DNA of 64,000 nucleotides from contig JBQTHM010000022.1 of the NCBI GenBank assembly GCA_052389895.1, positions 52,588-116,587 of the forward strand. The letters are read 5' to 3'. A model generated the notes under the pieces. The model searched no databases. It saw nothing but the letters and a program-made list of their open reading frames with translations, and was not told where the DNA came from. Numbering within the stretch: the first letter of the stretch is position 1; every line of letters starts with the position of its first letter. The stretch comes from CAVVXX01 sp052389895 (lineage in GTDB: Bacteria > Pseudomonadota > Alphaproteobacteria > Micropepsales > Micropepsaceae). The translations under genes and the position numbers were made by a program. Of this stretch, positions 50,385 to 59,275 are shown piece by piece.

Positions 50385-51086
50385 ATGCGTATCAAACTCC
50401 TAGCCGCCGCATTCGTTTTTTCGGTCGCTACCGGCACGGCCTTCGCGGTTCCCGGCGACCAAGAGGCCTTCAACCGCGGCCTCGCCGCGTACGACGCCGG
50501 CCACTATGAAGAAGCCTTCAACATATTCTACGAACTCGCCGGGAACGACGATCTCGCTGCGATGCGCAACGTGGCGCTGATGTTGCGCCGCGGACTAGGG
50601 ATCGAACGCAATCCGAAAGAAGCAATGCGCTGGTACGAACGCGCGGCCCTCGCGGGGCTTGTAACGGCCCAGGCCGACCTTGCCGTCATGCTGCTCGAAG
50701 GTGAGGCTGGCGACCCCGACCCCGAGGCGGCAATGGAGTGGCTGATGCCGGCGGCGACGGCGGGCCATCCGACCGCGCAATACCGGCTCGGGCTGCTTTA
50801 CGAAACCGGCACCGAATTCATGTCCCCGGATCTTGAATCGGCGAAAAAAATGTACGGCGCGGCGGCAGGGCGCGGCCAGCGCGATGCCGCAAGGCGGCTC
50901 GCGGAATTGCTCGACTTGACCGATGCAGCCACAACGCAAGTCGCCAAACACCCCGTCGAACCGGACGCTGCACCCACGCTTCGCAGTTCGACCGTTCCCG
51001 AGGGGCCCGCAACGAGCGACCGTGAGCAGAGCGAAGGCGTTATGCGCAAGACCTTTGTCGGACCGCCCCTCAACAATTTCGATTGA
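50385..51086 (+). CDS. Secreted Sel1-repeat (tetratricopeptide-like) protein
   Basis: A 233-residue protein with a signal peptide (MRIKLLAAAFVFSVATGTAFA) and three to four Sel1-like repeats between residues 40 and 185, such as RNVALMLRRGLGIERNPKEAMRWYERAALAG and YRLGLLYETGTEFMSPDLESAKKMYGAAAG. The last 45 residues are low-complexity and probably disordered. Sel1 proteins act as periplasmic or cytoplasmic scaffolds. No partner can be named. dnaJ-like follows 50 bases later. Confidence 0.82.
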   Translation: MRIKLLAAAFVFSVATGTAFAVPGDQEAFNRGLAAYDAGHYEEAFNIFYELAGNDDLAAMRNVALMLRRGLGIERNPKEAMRWYERAALAGLVTAQADLAVMLLEGEAGDPDPEAAMEWLMPAATAGHPTAQYRLGLLYETGTEFMSPDLESAKKMYGAAAGRGQRDAARRLAELLDLTDAATTQVAKHPVEPDAAPTLRSSTVPEGPATSDREQSEGVMRKTFVGPPLNNFD

Positions 51087-51135
51087 GCAACCGTTCCCGG
51101 CAATTCCTATATAGTGACAGGCAAGGAGAACGGTT

Positions 51136-52071
51136 TTGCGTGACCCCTATGAAGTGCTTGGCGTATCGCGGAAGGCGAGCGACGCGGAAATCAAGAAGGC
51201 GTTCCGCGCGCTAGCCAAGAAGCATCATCCGGACCGCAGCGGAAACGACCCGGCCACCGTAAAACGATTTCAGGAGATCAACTCCGCGTACGAGCTGCTG
51301 TCTGACAAGGAGAAGCGCGCCCAATTCGACCGCGGCGAAATCGACGCGAGCGGCCAGCCGAAAGGGTTCGGCGCCGGCTTCCGCCCTGGCGCGGGTGGTT
51401 ATCGCGGGGGATTTCACCCCGGCGGCGGCGCACGCGAATTCCGCTTCGACTTCGGGAATGGCGACGTCAACGTGGAAGACATTCTCGGCGATATTTTTGG
51501 TTCATTCGCCGGCGGCATGGGGCGCGGCCGCCCGCGCGCGCAACCACGTCGTGGCCAAGACCTGCAACTTCAGACAACCGTGTCGTTCCAGGAAGCGGCG
51601 CTTGGTGGAACCCGGCGTGTCTCGCTGGCGGACGGGCGCGAGCTGGAAGTGCGCATACCTGCCGGTTTGAAGGACGGCCAGACAATTCGCCTGCGCGGTC
51701 AAGGTGTCGCCAGCGACAGGGGCGGCCAGGCGGGGGATCTGCTGATAACCGTAAGCGTAGCGCCACACCCTTTTTTCGCGAGAGACGGCGAGGACATCCG
51801 CATGGATCTGCCGATCACGCTGAAAGAAGCCGTACTTGGCGCGAAGGTTGAAGTTCCGACGCTGACTGGCCCGGTCGCGGTGACGGTTCCGCCAAATTCG
51901 AATACCGGCAATGTCTTGCGTCTTAAGGGAAAAGGCATCCAGACGCCGGGCAAGATTGGCGATCTCTACGTCCGGCTGCTTGTAACCCTGCCCGACCGCA
52001 TGGATTCCGAACTCGAATCCTTCGCCCGGCGCTGGGGCACCCACCACGACCCCCGCACGAAACTTCATTAA
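51136..52071 (+). CDS. DnaJ-class co-chaperone (CbpA-type, no zinc finger)
   Basis: A 311-residue J-domain protein. The J domain covers residues 1-66, with the HPD motif at 31-33 (KHHPDRSG). A Gly/Phe-rich linker (about 75-140) leads to two beta-rich substrate-binding domains. The zinc-finger domain of full DnaJ is missing, as in CbpA. It should stimulate DnaK. The start is a TTG with a strong AAGGAGAA site. A TATAGT-like -10 is seen at 51110-51115. A stem-loop follows the stop. Confidence 0.88.
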   Translation: MRDPYEVLGVSRKASDAEIKKAFRALAKKHHPDRSGNDPATVKRFQEINSAYELLSDKEKRAQFDRGEIDASGQPKGFGAGFRPGAGGYRGGFHPGGGAREFRFDFGNGDVNVEDILGDIFGSFAGGMGRGRPRAQPRRGQDLQLQTTVSFQEAALGGTRRVSLADGRELEVRIPAGLKDGQTIRLRGQGVASDRGGQAGDLLITVSVAPHPFFARDGEDIRMDLPITLKEAVLGAKVEVPTLTGPVAVTVPPNSNTGNVLRLKGKGIQTPGKIGDLYVRLLVTLPDRMDSELESFARRWGTHHDPRTKLH

Positions 52072-52084
52072 CGAACGCCGATTG

Positions 52085-52109
52085 TGCGGCGTTTTCCGCC
52101 GCATGTTTT
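52085..52109 (+). terminator. Stem-loop after the dnaJ-class gene
   Basis: A perfect 7-base stem, TGCGGCG with CGCCGCA, has a loop of TTTTC and is followed by TGTTTT. It begins 14 bases after the stop codon. The T-tract is short, so termination strength is uncertain. Confidence 0.55.
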
Positions 52110-52175
52110 CCGCCAATTCGCAAACTGGCATAATCGCCGCAAAAGAGTGCTCGGGCACCGTCCCGGAGGGTAGCG

Positions 52176-53078
52176 ATGGGGGAATTTGCCTGGCTTGCCG
52201 CCGCCGGCGCGGCGGCGCTGGCTGTTTCGCTCTTCATTTATGAGCGGCTTTCCCGCCGTGAGGTTGAGGAACGCATTGCGCGGCGGGAGTCGCTGGATGC
52301 GAAAAGCTACGCCGACCTGCTCAAGGACTACAAGGACGCGTTGCGCAATATGGAGCGGCGCAGCGGCGCGGTCGTCATCGACATCATTCACGACATTTCC
52401 GACCGCTGGACCGGGCGCGACAAGCTGCCCTCGCGTCTCTCCTACGAGCAGGCGTTCGAAGTTGCCGAGCGGATCCGTTCGGCAAAGAGGCGCCCAATCA
52501 CGCTCATATTGCATACGCTCGGCGGCTACGCCTTTCCCAGCGAGATGATCGCGCAAGCGCTGAAGAACTATCCCGGCTGGAAGATTGCGTACGTGCCCTA
52601 TGTCGCCATGTCGGGCGGCACGGCTATCGCGCTGGCAACAGATGAAGTTCATATGGGGCCGGACGCAGCGTTGGGCCCGATCGATTCGCAATATCACGGT
52701 TTTCCTGCCGAGGCGTACAACCGCCTTTTGCAGGAAAAGTCGAAGGACAACATCGATGACGCGACGCTTCTCATTTCCTACATGGTCGAGCAGCACGAGC
52801 GCGACGCGCGCGAGCGCGCCCAAGAGCTCATCAATCCGCGCCACATCAAGGACCGGAGGGACCCCAAAAGTCTCGTGAATGCCCTTATGGACGGCACGCT
52901 TCACCACGGGTCCCGTATTTCGGCGGACGAGGCAAAAAAACTGGGAATCGAGATTGTAAAAAGCTGCCCACCGGAAGTTTACGCCGTTGTCGACACGCGC
53001 CTGCGCATGCTGAAGAAGGTCGACGAAAAGGCCGCCACTAACGAACCCCTGCTTGGCCAGACGGCCCCGCCGCCATAG
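52176..53078 (+). CDS. Membrane-anchored SDH/ClpP-fold serine proteinase
   Basis: A 300-residue protein of the SDH proteinase family (PF01972), related to SppA and ClpP. One N-terminal hydrophobic helix (4-22) anchors it; the rest should be a soluble domain. The likely nucleophile is S146 in YVAMSGGTAIALATDEV, followed by MGPDAALGPIDSQYHG. HTLGGYAFPSEMIAQAL is a family segment. The physiological substrate is unknown. The ATG has a GGAGGG site. It starts about 100 bases after dnaJ, behind the stem-loop. Confidence 0.85.
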   Translation: MGEFAWLAAAGAAALAVSLFIYERLSRREVEERIARRESLDAKSYADLLKDYKDALRNMERRSGAVVIDIIHDISDRWTGRDKLPSRLSYEQAFEVAERIRSAKRRPITLILHTLGGYAFPSEMIAQALKNYPGWKIAYVPYVAMSGGTAIALATDEVHMGPDAALGPIDSQYHGFPAEAYNRLLQEKSKDNIDDATLLISYMVEQHERDARERAQELINPRHIKDRRDPKSLVNALMDGTLHHGSRISADEAKKLGIEIVKSCPPEVYAVVDTRLRMLKKVDEKAATNEPLLGQTAPPP

Positions 53079-53173
53079 CCGGGTCTGGCGCGCCACCCTT
53101 ATTTGCCAATCGCCTCCTGTATCCCACCCGGGCAAATGCCTACATTGGGGCTGGAAAGCATTAGGGCCGCACG

Positions 53174-55036
53174 GTGCTGCGAAAACTGACCGCGATAATG
53201 TCCATCGACGTCGCCGGCTACAGCCGGATGATGGAACAGGACGAGGCAGGAACGCTTGAACGGCTGAAGACCAACCGGCGCGAAGTATTCGACCCGAGAA
53301 TCGCAGCAAGCGGCGGCCGCGTCTTCAAGCTTATGGGCGACGGAGCCCTCGCCGAATTCCCAAGCGTCGTGGCGGCCGTGGAGTGCGCCCTCGACATTCA
53401 GTCGACGAACGAGAACCGGGAAGCATCCGCGCCTGAAGCAAAACGTATCCGATACCGGATCGGCGTGAATTTGGGCGACGTCATGGTTGACGGCGAAGAC
53501 ATTTACGGCGACGGCGTAAACGTTGCAGCGCGCCTGCAAGCCCTTGCCGAGCCGGGCGGAATCGCGGTGTCGCGCGCCGTGCGCGATCACGTGGCGGGAA
53601 AACTGCCCGCCGATTTCCAGGACCTGGGCGAACACTCGGTCAAGAACATTGAACGGCCGATCCATGTCTTCGCCGTGCGCAGCAAGAGCGAATTCGCAAG
53701 AGGACATCGCGAGGATCAGGAGCCCCATGTTGCGATTTGCGTCCTGCCGTTCGCAAACCTCAGTGGAGATCCGGAGCAGGAATATTTCAGCGACGGTGTC
53801 ACGGAAGACATCATCACGGATTTGAGCAAGGTATCGTCGCTTTCCATCGTATCGCGCAGTACGGCGTTTAGCTTCAAGAACAAGCCCGTCGACCTCGCCC
53901 ATCTCGCGCGCCAACTGAGAGTCACGCACATTCTGGAGGGCAGCGTTCGCAAGGCCGGCGAGCGCGTTCGGGTCACTGCCCAGCTGATCGACGGCGCAAC
54001 CGACAGCCACGTTTGGGCTGAGCGCTACGACCGAGATCTTAAGGACATTTTTGCGCTGCAGGACGAGATTTCCGAAGCAATCGTAGCTACGCTTAAGTTG
54101 AAGCTGCTGCCGTCGGAAAAAAAGGCGATCGAGTCGCGCAGCACGACAAATCCGGAAGCATACAAGCTCTATCTTATGGCGCGGCAATACAATCTTACTG
54201 CGAACGCGCGCCACCGCGAAATCATCATACGCCTGTGCCGGCGCGCGGTTGAAATCGATCCCAACTATGCGCGCGCATGGGCCCTGCTCGCGGTCAGCCA
54301 GGCCAACCTTGTCTTGCTGGGCGGCGTGCCCGGCGACCGCGGCTGGGATGCCGCGCAAAAGGCGCTTTCCCTCGAACCCGATTTGGCCGAAGCGCATGCC
54401 GCGCGCGGACGCATTTTGGCCGATGAGGGCAATTTCGACGACGCCGTCCGAGAACATCAGACCGCGTTGCGGCTGGATCCCGATTCCTATGATGTCAACG
54501 TCGCGGCCGCGCGGTGTTTCATTCCCATGCGCCGTTTCCAAGAAGCCATTCATTGCCTTGAAAAGGCCATAGCCGTTGCGGAATCCGATTTTTGGGCTGC
54601 GGGCATGGTGACCCAGTGCTATCGCGCAATTGGCGACCGCGAGCACGAACTCGCGGCTGCAAGGCGGACACTCTCGCGCGTGGAAAAAGTGATCGCCACA
54701 GAGCCCGATCACGGCAGCGCCATGAGCTTCGGCGTAAACGCGCTCGCCAGTCTTGGCGAGGCGGAACGCGCAAAGGAATGGGCTTCACGCGCCATTTTGC
54801 TGGACCCCGACAACGCCAATCTCCGCTACAACCTCGGTTGCGCCCTGGTTCAACTGGGCGATTTCGATGCGGCACTGGATTTTCTGGAGCCTGTGTTCCA
54901 AGGCGCGACGCAACAGGGCCTGGAGTGGATGATCCGAGACAGCGATCTAGATCCCCTCAGAGACCATCCCCGGTACGCCGCCATAATTGCGGCCACGCAG
55001 GCGCGGCTGGGCGCGGCCAGTGTCAAGCCGCACTAG
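53174..55036 (+). CDS. Class III adenylate/guanylate cyclase with TolB-like and TPR domains
   Basis: A 620-residue protein. Residues 1-175 are a class III cyclase domain; metal-binding Asp residues are D12 (MSIDVAGYS) and D56 (LMGDGALAEF), the purine Lys is K52, and the transition-state Asn/Arg are in YGDGVNVAARL. A TolB/FlgO-like domain follows (about 185-320, ICVLPFANLSGDPEQEYF), then TPR repeats to the end. All catalytic residues needed for cAMP synthesis are visible. This architecture is common in rhizobia-like bacteria, but the signal sensed is unknown. The start is GTG. It shares no overlap with its neighbours. Confidence 0.88.
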   Translation: MLRKLTAIMSIDVAGYSRMMEQDEAGTLERLKTNRREVFDPRIAASGGRVFKLMGDGALAEFPSVVAAVECALDIQSTNENREASAPEAKRIRYRIGVNLGDVMVDGEDIYGDGVNVAARLQALAEPGGIAVSRAVRDHVAGKLPADFQDLGEHSVKNIERPIHVFAVRSKSEFARGHREDQEPHVAICVLPFANLSGDPEQEYFSDGVTEDIITDLSKVSSLSIVSRSTAFSFKNKPVDLAHLARQLRVTHILEGSVRKAGERVRVTAQLIDGATDSHVWAERYDRDLKDIFALQDEISEAIVATLKLKLLPSEKKAIESRSTTNPEAYKLYLMARQYNLTANARHREIIIRLCRRAVEIDPNYARAWALLAVSQANLVLLGGVPGDRGWDAAQKALSLEPDLAEAHAARGRILADEGNFDDAVREHQTALRLDPDSYDVNVAAARCFIPMRRFQEAIHCLEKAIAVAESDFWAAGMVTQCYRAIGDREHELAAARRTLSRVEKVIATEPDHGSAMSFGVNALASLGEAERAKEWASRAILLDPDNANLRYNLGCALVQLGDFDAALDFLEPVFQGATQQGLEWMIRDSDLDPLRDHPRYAAIIAATQARLGAASVKPH

Positions 55037-55040
55037 CGCG

Positions 55041-56288
55041 ATGCCGCTAACCATTCGTGTTCTCATCGGTCTTGCAGCCGGGCTGGTGGCGGGCATCGGC
55101 GTATCACTGGCGCAGGATGCGACCCTTACGTCGGCCGCCTCGCACGTCGAGCTGATCGGAATTTTGTGGGTCAACGCGATCCGAATGACGGTAATACCTC
55201 TCGTCATATCGCTCATTATCGTGAGTATCGTCGCGGCGGATATCGCTGCGATCGCAACGATGGGAGGGCGCACGCTTGCGCTGTTCCTGCTGCTACTAGC
55301 GGGCACGGCACTGTTCGCCGTCCTCGTGGCGCCGGCGCTGATGACATGGTTGCCGAGCGACGCTGGTGCGCGCGCGCTCGCGGCGCCCGCCGGGCTGCAG
55401 GCAACGCCAACCTTGGGCGAATGGTTGCTCGGATTGATTCCGCCCAACCCGTTCAAGGCGGCGTCGGATGGTTCGATGCTCGCCCTCGTCATTTTTGCCG
55501 TCTTATTCGGCGCCGCCGCGACGCGTGTAACAAAAGGGGCGCGCGACGCGCTCACGGCCTTCTTTCAGGCGGTGGCGGACGCAATGCTTGTGCTCGTGCG
55601 CTGGCTAATCTGGCTAGCGCCGATTGCAGTGTTCGCACTCATTCTCGGCCTTTCGGCCCGCATGGGCGCCGCGGCGGCCGGCGCGCTTGGCTATTTCGTC
55701 GTCGTGCTGTCCGCCATGCTGGCGGCACTGACCGCCCTTCTGTATCCCATCTCCGTTATGTTTGGAGGCGTGCCGCTTTCGCGTTTCGCCAAGGGTGTCT
55801 TCCCGGCACAGACGGTCGCCTTCACATCGCGTTCGTCGCTGGCGTCGCTTCCCGCGCTGATCGAGGGCGCCAAGGACATTCTCAAGCTGCCGCAGCCCGT
55901 GTCCGGATTCGTTTTGCCGCTCGCGGTTTCAACTTTCAAAATTTCCGCACCCATATCGTTCATGGTCGGCGGCATTTTTCTAGCCCATCTTTATGGAATT
56001 GAGCTCGGCTGGGACGGCATCGCGGTCATCGCACTTCTTTCGTTCTTCGTGAGTTTCGCCTCGCCCGGCGTTCCGAGCGGCGGACCCATCATCATGGCGC
56101 CATTCTATGCCAGCGTCGGCCTGCCCCCGGAGGGGATCGGCATCCTGATTGCCGTCGACCTGGTGCCCGACATTTTCAAGACGGTCGTCAACGTCACCGG
56201 CAACATGACGGTCGCTACCATCGTGGCGCGCTGGCAAGGTTCGGAAAGCAAGCCCCGCCAGCCGCGCGGAAAAGAAGTCCGAAAATAG
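55041..56288 (+). CDS. Dicarboxylate/amino acid:cation symporter (DctA/GltP family)
   Basis: A 415-residue SDF-family transporter with about eight helices and two re-entrant hairpins. The first hairpin appears as TSRSSLASLPALIEG, close to the serine-rich motif of the family. The second region, VSFASPGVPSGGPIIMAPFYASVGLP, contains the Pro/Gly turn. The substrate-binding helix has DLVPDIFKTVVNVTGNMTVATIVA. The substrate (dicarboxylate or amino acid) cannot be told. It begins four bases after the cyclase stop, suggesting co-transcription. Confidence 0.9.
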   Translation: MPLTIRVLIGLAAGLVAGIGVSLAQDATLTSAASHVELIGILWVNAIRMTVIPLVISLIIVSIVAADIAAIATMGGRTLALFLLLLAGTALFAVLVAPALMTWLPSDAGARALAAPAGLQATPTLGEWLLGLIPPNPFKAASDGSMLALVIFAVLFGAAATRVTKGARDALTAFFQAVADAMLVLVRWLIWLAPIAVFALILGLSARMGAAAAGALGYFVVVLSAMLAALTALLYPISVMFGGVPLSRFAKGVFPAQTVAFTSRSSLASLPALIEGAKDILKLPQPVSGFVLPLAVSTFKISAPISFMVGGIFLAHLYGIELGWDGIAVIALLSFFVSFASPGVPSGGPIIMAPFYASVGLPPEGIGILIAVDLVPDIFKTVVNVTGNMTVATIVARWQGSESKPRQPRGKEVRK

Positions 56289-56299
56289 CCCTTGGCGGA

Positions 56300-56328
56300 T
56301 TGGCGGTTTTCCACTGCGCGGCTATAGG
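56300..56328 (+). promoter_or_regulatory. Promoter for the fabI-aroC operon
   Basis: TTGGCG (56300-56305) and TATAGG (56323-56328) are separated by 17 bases in the 67-base gap between the symporter stop and fabI. The hexamers match consensus at 4 and 4 of 6 positions. The predicted start, near 56335, is about 20 bases before the fabI start codon. Confidence 0.4.
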
Positions 56329-56355
56329 ATGGGTCCCGAGGGGACGGAGATGGGA

Positions 56356-57180
56356 ATGCAAGCGGGACTCATGGCGGGCAGGCGCGGCCTGATTATGGGC
56401 GTGGCCAACGACAAGTCGATCGCATGGGGTATTGCCCAATCGCTGCATGCCGCTGGCGCCCAGCTAGCGTTTACCTATCAGGGCGATGTGTTCAGGAAGC
56501 GCGTGGCACCGCTTGTAGAGCCGCTGAAGCCGGCTGCGCTCATCGACTGCGACGTCACGAAAATGGAATCGATCGATTCCGCTTTCGCAGAGTTGCGCAC
56601 GAAATGGGACCGCTTCGATTTTGTCGTCCATGCGATCGCCTTTTCCGACAAAGAGCAGTTGAAGGGACGTTACGTGGATACCAGCCCCGAGAACTTCGAA
56701 ATGACAATGAATGTTTCCTGCTACTCATTTACGGCCGTCGCGCAACGCGCAGAAAAAATGATGTCCGAAGGCGGTGCGTTGCTGACGCTTACGTATCTGG
56801 GTTCCGAGCGCGTTATGCCTCATTACAATGTCATGGGCGTGGCGAAGGCGGCGCTGGAGGCGAGCGTGCGCTACATGGCGGAAGACCTGGGCAAGAAGCG
56901 CATCCGCGTGAACGCGATCTCCGCGGGTCCGATCAAGACGCTGGCTGCCTCAGGGATTGGCGACTTCCGCTACATCCTGAAATGGAACGAATACAATACG
57001 CCGCTGCGGCGCACCGTAACGACGAACGAGGTGGGCGACACGGCACTATTCCTGCTTTCCGATTTGGGGCGCGGAATCACGGGCGAAGTGATTCATGTGG
57101 ATGCGGGCTACCACATCGTCGGCATGAAAGCGGAAGACGCGCCGGATATTGCAGTCGCGCAGAAGCCCGATGTCACATAA
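56356..57180 (+). CDS. fabI: Enoyl-[acyl-carrier-protein] reductase (NADH)
   Basis: A 274-residue short-chain reductase that completes each fatty acid elongation cycle. The start MAGRRGLIMGVANDKSIAWGIA carries the FabI form of the nucleotide-binding loop. The catalytic tyrosine and lysine are in YNVMGVAK (Y-x6-K). SAGPIKTLAASGI is the substrate loop bound by triclosan-type inhibitors. The ATG at 56356 has a GGAG site at six bases; the one at 56350 is too close to it. Its 3' end overlaps aroC by 11 bases, a common pairing. Confidence 0.95.
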   Translation: MQAGLMAGRRGLIMGVANDKSIAWGIAQSLHAAGAQLAFTYQGDVFRKRVAPLVEPLKPAALIDCDVTKMESIDSAFAELRTKWDRFDFVVHAIAFSDKEQLKGRYVDTSPENFEMTMNVSCYSFTAVAQRAEKMMSEGGALLTLTYLGSERVMPHYNVMGVAKAALEASVRYMAEDLGKKRIRVNAISAGPIKTLAASGIGDFRYILKWNEYNTPLRRTVTTNEVGDTALFLLSDLGRGITGEVIHVDAGYHIVGMKAEDAPDIAVAQKPDVT

Positions 57181-58276
57181 TACGTTTGGTCATCTCTTCC
57201 GCGTTACCACGTTTGGCGAAAGCCACGGACCGGCAATCGGGTGCGTGGTGGACGGCTGTCCACCCGGAATTCCGTTGACAGAGGCCGACATCCAGGCCGA
57301 TCTGGAGCGCCGCCGGCCCGGCCAATCGAAATTCGTCAGCCAGCGCCGCGAAGAAGACTGCGTGCGAATTCTATCCGGCGTGTTCAAGGACGAACGGATG
57401 GAAAAACAAGTCACCACGGGCACGCCAATTGCGCTCTTGATCGAAAATACGGATGCGCGGCCGCAGGACTATGAAGGCTTCCGCGACAAATTCCGCCCTG
57501 GCCACGCGGACTACACCTACTGGGTCAAGTACGGCGTGCGCGATTATCGTGGCGGCGGACGGCAGAGCGCACGCGAAACGGCAGCGCGCGTGGCCGCCGG
57601 CGCCATCGCACGGAAGGTTCTGCATCAGCTCTTGCCAGGAGCGCGCGTCCGCGGGGCGCTGGTGCAGATGGGTAAACACAAGATCGACCGTGCGCGCTGG
57701 AACTGGGACGAAGTCTCGCGCAATCCCTTCTTTGCGCCCGACGCGGGCGTCGTCGATCAATGGGCGGAATACCTGGAGGGGCTGCGCAAAAACCGCGCGT
57801 CCTGTGGCGCAGTTATTGAAATCGTGGCCGAAGGGATTGCAGCCGGCCTGGGCGCGCCCGTTTATGGAAAGCTGGACGCGGAACTAGCTGCGGCGCTCAT
57901 GAGCATAAATGCCGTGAAGGGCGTCGAAATCGGCGCTGGGATGGGCGCCGCCGAACTGTCTGCCGAGGAAGACGTGGACGAAATGCGCGCGGGGGAACGG
58001 GGAAAGCCCAAGTTCCTTTCCAACAGCGCGGGCGGGATTTTAGGCGGCATTTCCAGCGGCCAGCCGATTGTCGCCCGCTTTGCGGTGAAGCCGACATCCT
58101 CCGTGCCGAGCGAGCGAATGACCATCGACATGGACGGCAACGACACAACCATTGCTACGACGGGCCGTCACGACCCGTGCGTCGGGATCCGCGCGGTTCC
58201 AGTAGGCGAGGCCATGATGGCCTGTGTGCTGGCGGACCATGCGCTCCGGCATCGCGGGCAGATAGGGAAACTCTAG
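57170..58276 (+). CDS. aroC: Chorismate synthase
   Basis: A 368-residue FMN-dependent enzyme that makes chorismate, the last common step of the aromatic amino acid pathway. The start MSHNTFGHLFRVTTFGESHG is the family's N-terminal motif. RGGGRQSARETAARVAAGA and GRHDPCVGIRAVPVGEAM are conserved FMN- and substrate-binding segments. The ATG lies 11 bases inside the end of fabI, so translation is coupled. The length is normal. Confidence 0.96.
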   Translation: MSHNTFGHLFRVTTFGESHGPAIGCVVDGCPPGIPLTEADIQADLERRRPGQSKFVSQRREEDCVRILSGVFKDERMEKQVTTGTPIALLIENTDARPQDYEGFRDKFRPGHADYTYWVKYGVRDYRGGGRQSARETAARVAAGAIARKVLHQLLPGARVRGALVQMGKHKIDRARWNWDEVSRNPFFAPDAGVVDQWAEYLEGLRKNRASCGAVIEIVAEGIAAGLGAPVYGKLDAELAAALMSINAVKGVEIGAGMGAAELSAEEDVDEMRAGERGKPKFLSNSAGGILGGISSGQPIVARFAVKPTSSVPSERMTIDMDGNDTTIATTGRHDPCVGIRAVPVGEAMMACVLADHALRHRGQIGKL

Positions 58277-58349
58277 CTTCCGCGCGTCTCGCGCTGGCAA
58301 CGGCGGGGATGCTAGGGTATTGGCGCGTGTGGTATTTCGCAGGCGGGGC

Positions 58350-59270
58350 ATGAAGGCTTTAGTCAAGACGGCGTCAGGGATCAGCGTTGAAGACGTTCCC
58401 CTCCCGCGCCTTACCGCCCCGGACGAAGTGCTGATCCGAGTCAGCCTCGCTGGCCTATGCCGCACCGACGTGAAGGTGGCCGTCGGGCAGGTAAGGTCCA
58501 AGACGCCCGTGGTTCTCGGCCACGAATTCTCCGGTGTCGTAGAGGAAACCGGCGCTGGGGCAACGACCCTGAAAAAGGGCGACCGCGTCGCCGTCATGCC
58601 GCTCTTCGCGATCAACAACACTGCACTGAAGAACGGTCTGCCGAGCTACGCGGCAAGCACGATGCTGGGCATGGATCACGATGGCGCGTTTGCCGAGTTC
58701 GTTGTCGTGCCCGCACATTCGGTTTTCAAATTGCCGGACGCGGTTTCCTTCATGACTGGCGCGTATATGGAGCCCGTGGCGGCTTCCATGGCAGTGCTGA
58801 ACGCCGACATCCATCCCGGGCAGAAGGGACTGATCTACGGCGACAATCGCATCTCGCGCCTAACCGAGCGCGTGCTGCACGCCAAAGGCTTTCGCGATGT
58901 GACGGTGTGCGGCGAGCAGTGCAATTTACGGGACAACTCTTTCGATTTCATCATCGAAACGCTCGCCACCACCGAGACGATGAAGAACATGATCCGTATG
59001 GTGAAGCCGGGGGGCGTCATCGTGCTGAAAAGCCGCCAGCACCATCCCATGGACATCAATATCAATGCGCTGGTGATGAAGGATATCCGCATGCAGGCCG
59101 TGAGTTACGGCAGCTTCGCCGAAAGCATCGACCTTGTCGCCAGCGGCAAGCTCAAGGTGGACGATCTTTTGGGCGAGGTCTTCCCGCTTGAAAAGTGGCG
59201 CGAAGTCTTTGACGAAGCCGGCAAAAGCGAGTCGCTCAAAATCTTCTTCGCGCCGAACGGAGCAGTGTGA
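58350..59270 (+). CDS. Short zinc-type MDR dehydrogenase with degenerate nucleotide motif
   Basis: A 306-residue medium-chain dehydrogenase-like protein. The catalytic zinc site is intact: C37 (GLCRTD), H58-E59 (LGHEFSG) and E141 (MEPVA). The structural-zinc cysteine lobe is absent. Where the family has G-x-G-x-x-G this protein has YGDNRISRLTERVL, keeping only one glycine. It is about 35 residues shorter than the family usual. Cofactor binding may therefore be altered or lost. It is 73 bases after aroC on the same strand and six bases before the convergent dxs stop. The substrate is unknown. Confidence 0.8.
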   Translation: MKALVKTASGISVEDVPLPRLTAPDEVLIRVSLAGLCRTDVKVAVGQVRSKTPVVLGHEFSGVVEETGAGATTLKKGDRVAVMPLFAINNTALKNGLPSYAASTMLGMDHDGAFAEFVVVPAHSVFKLPDAVSFMTGAYMEPVAASMAVLNADIHPGQKGLIYGDNRISRLTERVLHAKGFRDVTVCGEQCNLRDNSFDFIIETLATTETMKNMIRMVKPGGVIVLKSRQHHPMDININALVMKDIRMQAVSYGSFAESIDLVASGKLKVDDLLGEVFPLEKWREVFDEAGKSESLKIFFAPNGAV

Positions 59271-59275
59271 TCGCC

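Noticed and set aside
53099..54712. 537-codon minus-strand frame opposite the cyclase gene
   Set aside because: The plus-strand cyclase-TPR protein has all catalytic residues; the antisense frame shows none.
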